Origin: Gammaproteobacteria bacterium
Lineage (GTDB): Bacteria; Pseudomonadota; Gammaproteobacteria; GRL18
Reading direction: 5' to 3'
Assembly (NCBI GenBank): GCA_024511395.1
Contig: JANELJ010000087.1
Span: 2,827 to 8,021, forward strand
DNA: 5,195 nucleotides
Of the stretch, positions 3,561-5,195 are shown one piece after another; the stretch's first letter is position 1; every line of letters begins with the position of its first letter. A program made the position numbers and the translations under genes. The notes under the pieces were generated by a model that did no database searches, was not told the DNA's origin, and was given only the letters and a program-made list of their open reading frames with translations.

Positions 3561-5195
3561 TCCCGGTGGAGCTAAGTTCCTTGCTTTCCATCACCACTGA
3601 GGTAGGACATCAGCTTGCTTCTCCAGACCAGATGTGCGGCTTTAGCCTGCTCAAGCTGCCCTTGGGTATTATCTATTTTAAACTGCCCTGCTTTAACACA
3701 TAGCAGCTCAGTTTTCTGTCCAATATGCCCGGTTGCAACCAAGGTTTCATCTGCCAGTTTGGCTGTATTTAAAGCTCCATCCTAAATGGCTCCAATATGC
3801 TCATTCATTTCCATAGAGACTTTAAACTGCTCTCCGGATATCCTGGCTATCTGCTCCATTGCCTAGGACATTTTCTGAATATCCTCAGTAACCTCATTAA
3901 GTGTATTTCCGGTTTCCGTGGCCTGTTCAAAACTCTTGCCAGTATCATTACGGCTATCATCCATAACCTTAACGGCCGAGGCCACCTGCCCCTGCAGGCG
4001 CTCAATCATATTGCGAATTTCGTCAGTTGAATCTTTAGTTCTAGCCGCCAGTGCCCGAACCTCATCGGCAACTACCGCAAAACCCCGTCCCTGCTCACCA
4101 GCCCGGGCTGCTTCAATTTCCGCATTGAGCGCCAGCAGATTGGTCTGCTCGGAGATCCCATGAATCACCCCTAGGACACTACTGATCTCCTGGCTTTCCT
4201 GTTCCAGCAGCGAAATAGTTTCACTGGCCTGTTCAATCCGCTTATTCAGATCACCCATGGTGTTAATCAGGCGCCTCATCTGCTCACCACCGCGATCAAT
4301 ACCACTATTAGCCAGTTCTGCCGCACTTACCGCCTGCTCGGCATTAATGGAAACATTCTGTACTGTTTCACTCATATTATTCATTAACTGAGTGACCAGC
4401 TCAATTTTTTTATGCTGCTGATGGACACCTTTTACAGTTTGCTCAACAATAACAGACTGATTAGACGACTCAACACCAACATCTACAGAAGCCCTGATTA
4501 TGTCATTAATCATCCCACTGAAACGTTCCAGCAAAGCATTGACAGATGAGGACAGGTCACTGTTCTCATCGTTAGTACTGGTATCCAGACGTACACATAA
4601 ATCATTATTGGTTTCAATGTTTTTAAGTTCTGAGCGGATAATGCCGATACGCTGGGTAATAACCCGAATAATCAATAATAAAGAAATAGAAACCAGGATA
4701 ATCAGGAAAACCGATATCCAGACACTGGAATTAACCGTATGATTAATATCATCACTTAAACGTGATGACACTTTCTCTGTTAATTCCTGATAAACCTTAT
4801 CCAGAACTTTAAAGGCTTCAAATACCGGTTTATCACTAACTTTAACAATGGCATCCACTTCCTGAGCTGTTTTACCCTGTGCAATCAGTTTATGGGCAAT
4901 TTCAGACTGGCTGTGGTAGTTTCTGGCCACACTTTCAATAGCCGACAAAACCTGACGTTCTTCAGCCGTGATGCCGTCCAGTGACAGATAGGTCTGAATA
5001 GCATTATTCAGATTATTAAAATTGTCATCTAAACGCTTATAGTATTTCTCGTTACCGCGCAGGACATAGTTTTTAAAATTATGAATGGTACCTCCATAAC
5101 CGAAATGAGACTTAATCTCCATTAACAGACTCTGGCGTTTGGCAACATTATCCATGTAGTCATACCAGCCGTCGTGAACCGGAATAATTGCCTAG
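3333..5195 (-). CDS. Methyl-accepting chemotaxis protein with C-terminal CZB domain; several in-frame UAGs and one frameshift; 5' end beyond window
   Basis: The protein is a transmembrane chemoreceptor signalling through CheW/CheA. From ATG 5155 an uninterrupted 430-codon stretch begins inside the periplasmic helical sensor domain ([19 protein letters not shown] at 16-34). Transmembrane helix 2 is at about 145-166, HAMP follows at 167-218, then a long coiled coil with the signalling tip [19 protein letters not shown] (336-354) and [15 protein letters not shown]. The first transmembrane helix is missing: 12 more in-frame codons upstream (with GWYDY) still look like sensor, so 5155 is probably not the true start. 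After TAG 3863-3865 the frame continues through the returning helix, TAG 3782-3784, the CZB start ([11 protein letters not shown]), TAG 3572-3574, and [12 protein letters not shown] one-base deletion near 3515-3523 then moves the frame to [18 protein letters not shown] and the TAA at 3333. A functional UAG-decoded receptor plus sequencing error, or a pseudogene, both fit. Confidence 0.85.
3515..3523 (-). other. One-base frameshift in an A4T5 run within the CZB domain
   Basis: On the minus strand the sequence is GGGCTGAAAATTTTTCCCAT. One extra A would give GLKNFSHI, the expected CZB run between the Cys motif and the first of the two downstream histidines. As written, the main frame ends at TGA 3499-3497 and loses two zinc ligands. 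An extra G in the GGG run (giving DGAENFSHI) would repair it equally well, so the exact site is uncertain. The homopolymer makes sequencing or assembly error a serious possibility. Confidence 0.75.
3572..3574 (-). other. In-frame TAG within the MCP CZB domain
   Basis: The TAG sits between GGA ACT and CTC CAC, in the variable loop between the first CZB helix ([12 protein letters not shown]) and the conserved HRDC-LG-WYY motif. It is in the same frame as the 430-codon receptor core, and both flanks are recognisable CZB sequence. Confidence 0.75.
3782..3784 (-). other. In-frame TAG in the MCP cytoplasmic returning helix
   Basis: The codon lies between NEHIGAI and [14 protein letters not shown], where related receptors read like I-x-D-x-A in a heptad helix. 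A polar residue such as glutamine would fit, but the sequence alone does not show which amino acid was there. Both flanks stay in the receptor frame. Confidence 0.75.
3863..3865 (-). other. First in-frame TAG after the MCP signalling tip
   Basis: The codon follows TEDIQKMS and precedes [13 protein letters not shown], a continuous helical segment that normally carries on unbroken in MCPs. A stop here would remove the C-terminal half of the returning helix and the whole CZB domain, although the CheA/CheW-contacting tip would remain. Automatic annotation would end the gene here and report an empty 300-base gap beyond it. Confidence 0.8.
5192..5194 (-). other. In-frame TAG at the right edge, upstream of the MCP sensor
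   Basis: Twelve codons upstream of ATG 5155, in frame, is TAG. The intervening residues [12 protein letters not shown] fit the start of the same sensor domain and contain no start codon of the ATG or GTG kind preceded by a ribosome binding site. A membrane-spanning receptor also needs an N-terminal helix still further upstream. This is therefore probably a fourth internal UAG, but the evidence beyond it is outside the window. Confidence 0.5.

Noticed and set aside
3272..3865. Selenocysteine insertion as the cause of the internal stops
   Set aside because: Selenocysteine uses UGA; all the interruptions here are UAG, and the flanking positions are not redox cysteines.
1..5195. CRISPR array, tRNA (including a pyrrolysine tRNA), insertion sequence or phage gene
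   Set aside because: No regularly spaced repeats, no recognisable tRNA cloverleaf segment, and no transposase or phage-like frames were seen on either strand, so the decoding machinery, if any, must lie elsewhere.

Overview
The window looks like part of a gammaproteobacterial chromosome. RNase PH and RdgB resemble the E. coli proteins closely as I remember them, the chemoreceptor has a C-terminal CZB zinc-binding domain, and the DsrE2-like gene is of a kind common in sulfur-metabolising Gammaproteobacteria. Base composition is moderate, by eye somewhat below 50% GC. No rRNA, tRNA, CRISPR array, transposase or phage gene is visible.

Layout. Bases 1-487 (minus) hold the N-terminal 162 codons of a DsrE2-like protein, cut by the left edge. 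Bases 488-648 are a spacer unusually rich in palindromes, including a REP-like repeat. Bases 649-1257 (minus) encode a TetR-family repressor. Bases 1258-1409 are a divergent promoter region with a likely TetR operator and an extended -10 promoter for the plus-strand genes. Bases 1410-2150 are rph and 2180-2818 rdgB, two intact housekeeping genes in a probable operon. From 2852 (plus) there is a GNAT acetyltransferase, and from 5195 down to 3333 (minus) a methyl-accepting chemotaxis protein (MCP), cut by the right edge. These last two genes converge.

The main observation concerns the GNAT and MCP genes. Under the standard code both are broken, and every in-frame stop that interrupts them before the frameshift is TAG: one in the GNAT (3272-3274), three in the MCP (3863-3865, 3782-3784, 3572-3574), and a fourth at the extreme right edge (5192-5194) upstream of residues that still look like receptor. 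Beyond each TAG the same frame continues with recognisable family sequence: the last GNAT beta strand, the MCP cytoplasmic helix, the CZB domain. Reading TAG as sense fills the apparently empty stretches 3275-3340 and 3561-3862 and makes the two genes meet tail to tail. The CZB domain also carries a one-base deletion in a homopolymer run near 3515-3523.

Two readings remain open. UAG may be decoded as an amino acid, by pyrrolysine insertion, a suppressor tRNA or reassignment. Alternatively these are two young pseudogenes that happen to have acquired only amber stops. The TAG preference and the rapid TAG-then-TAA double stops after rdgB and the GNAT favour the first reading. The frameshift, and a TAG that looks like a true terminator for tetR, favour the second or an ambiguous use of UAG.

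Functionally, rph (RNA 3'-end trimming) and rdgB (nucleotide-pool sanitation) form a housekeeping unit. TetR probably represses itself and may control the downstream DsrE2-like gene. The GNAT and MCP have no evident link to them.
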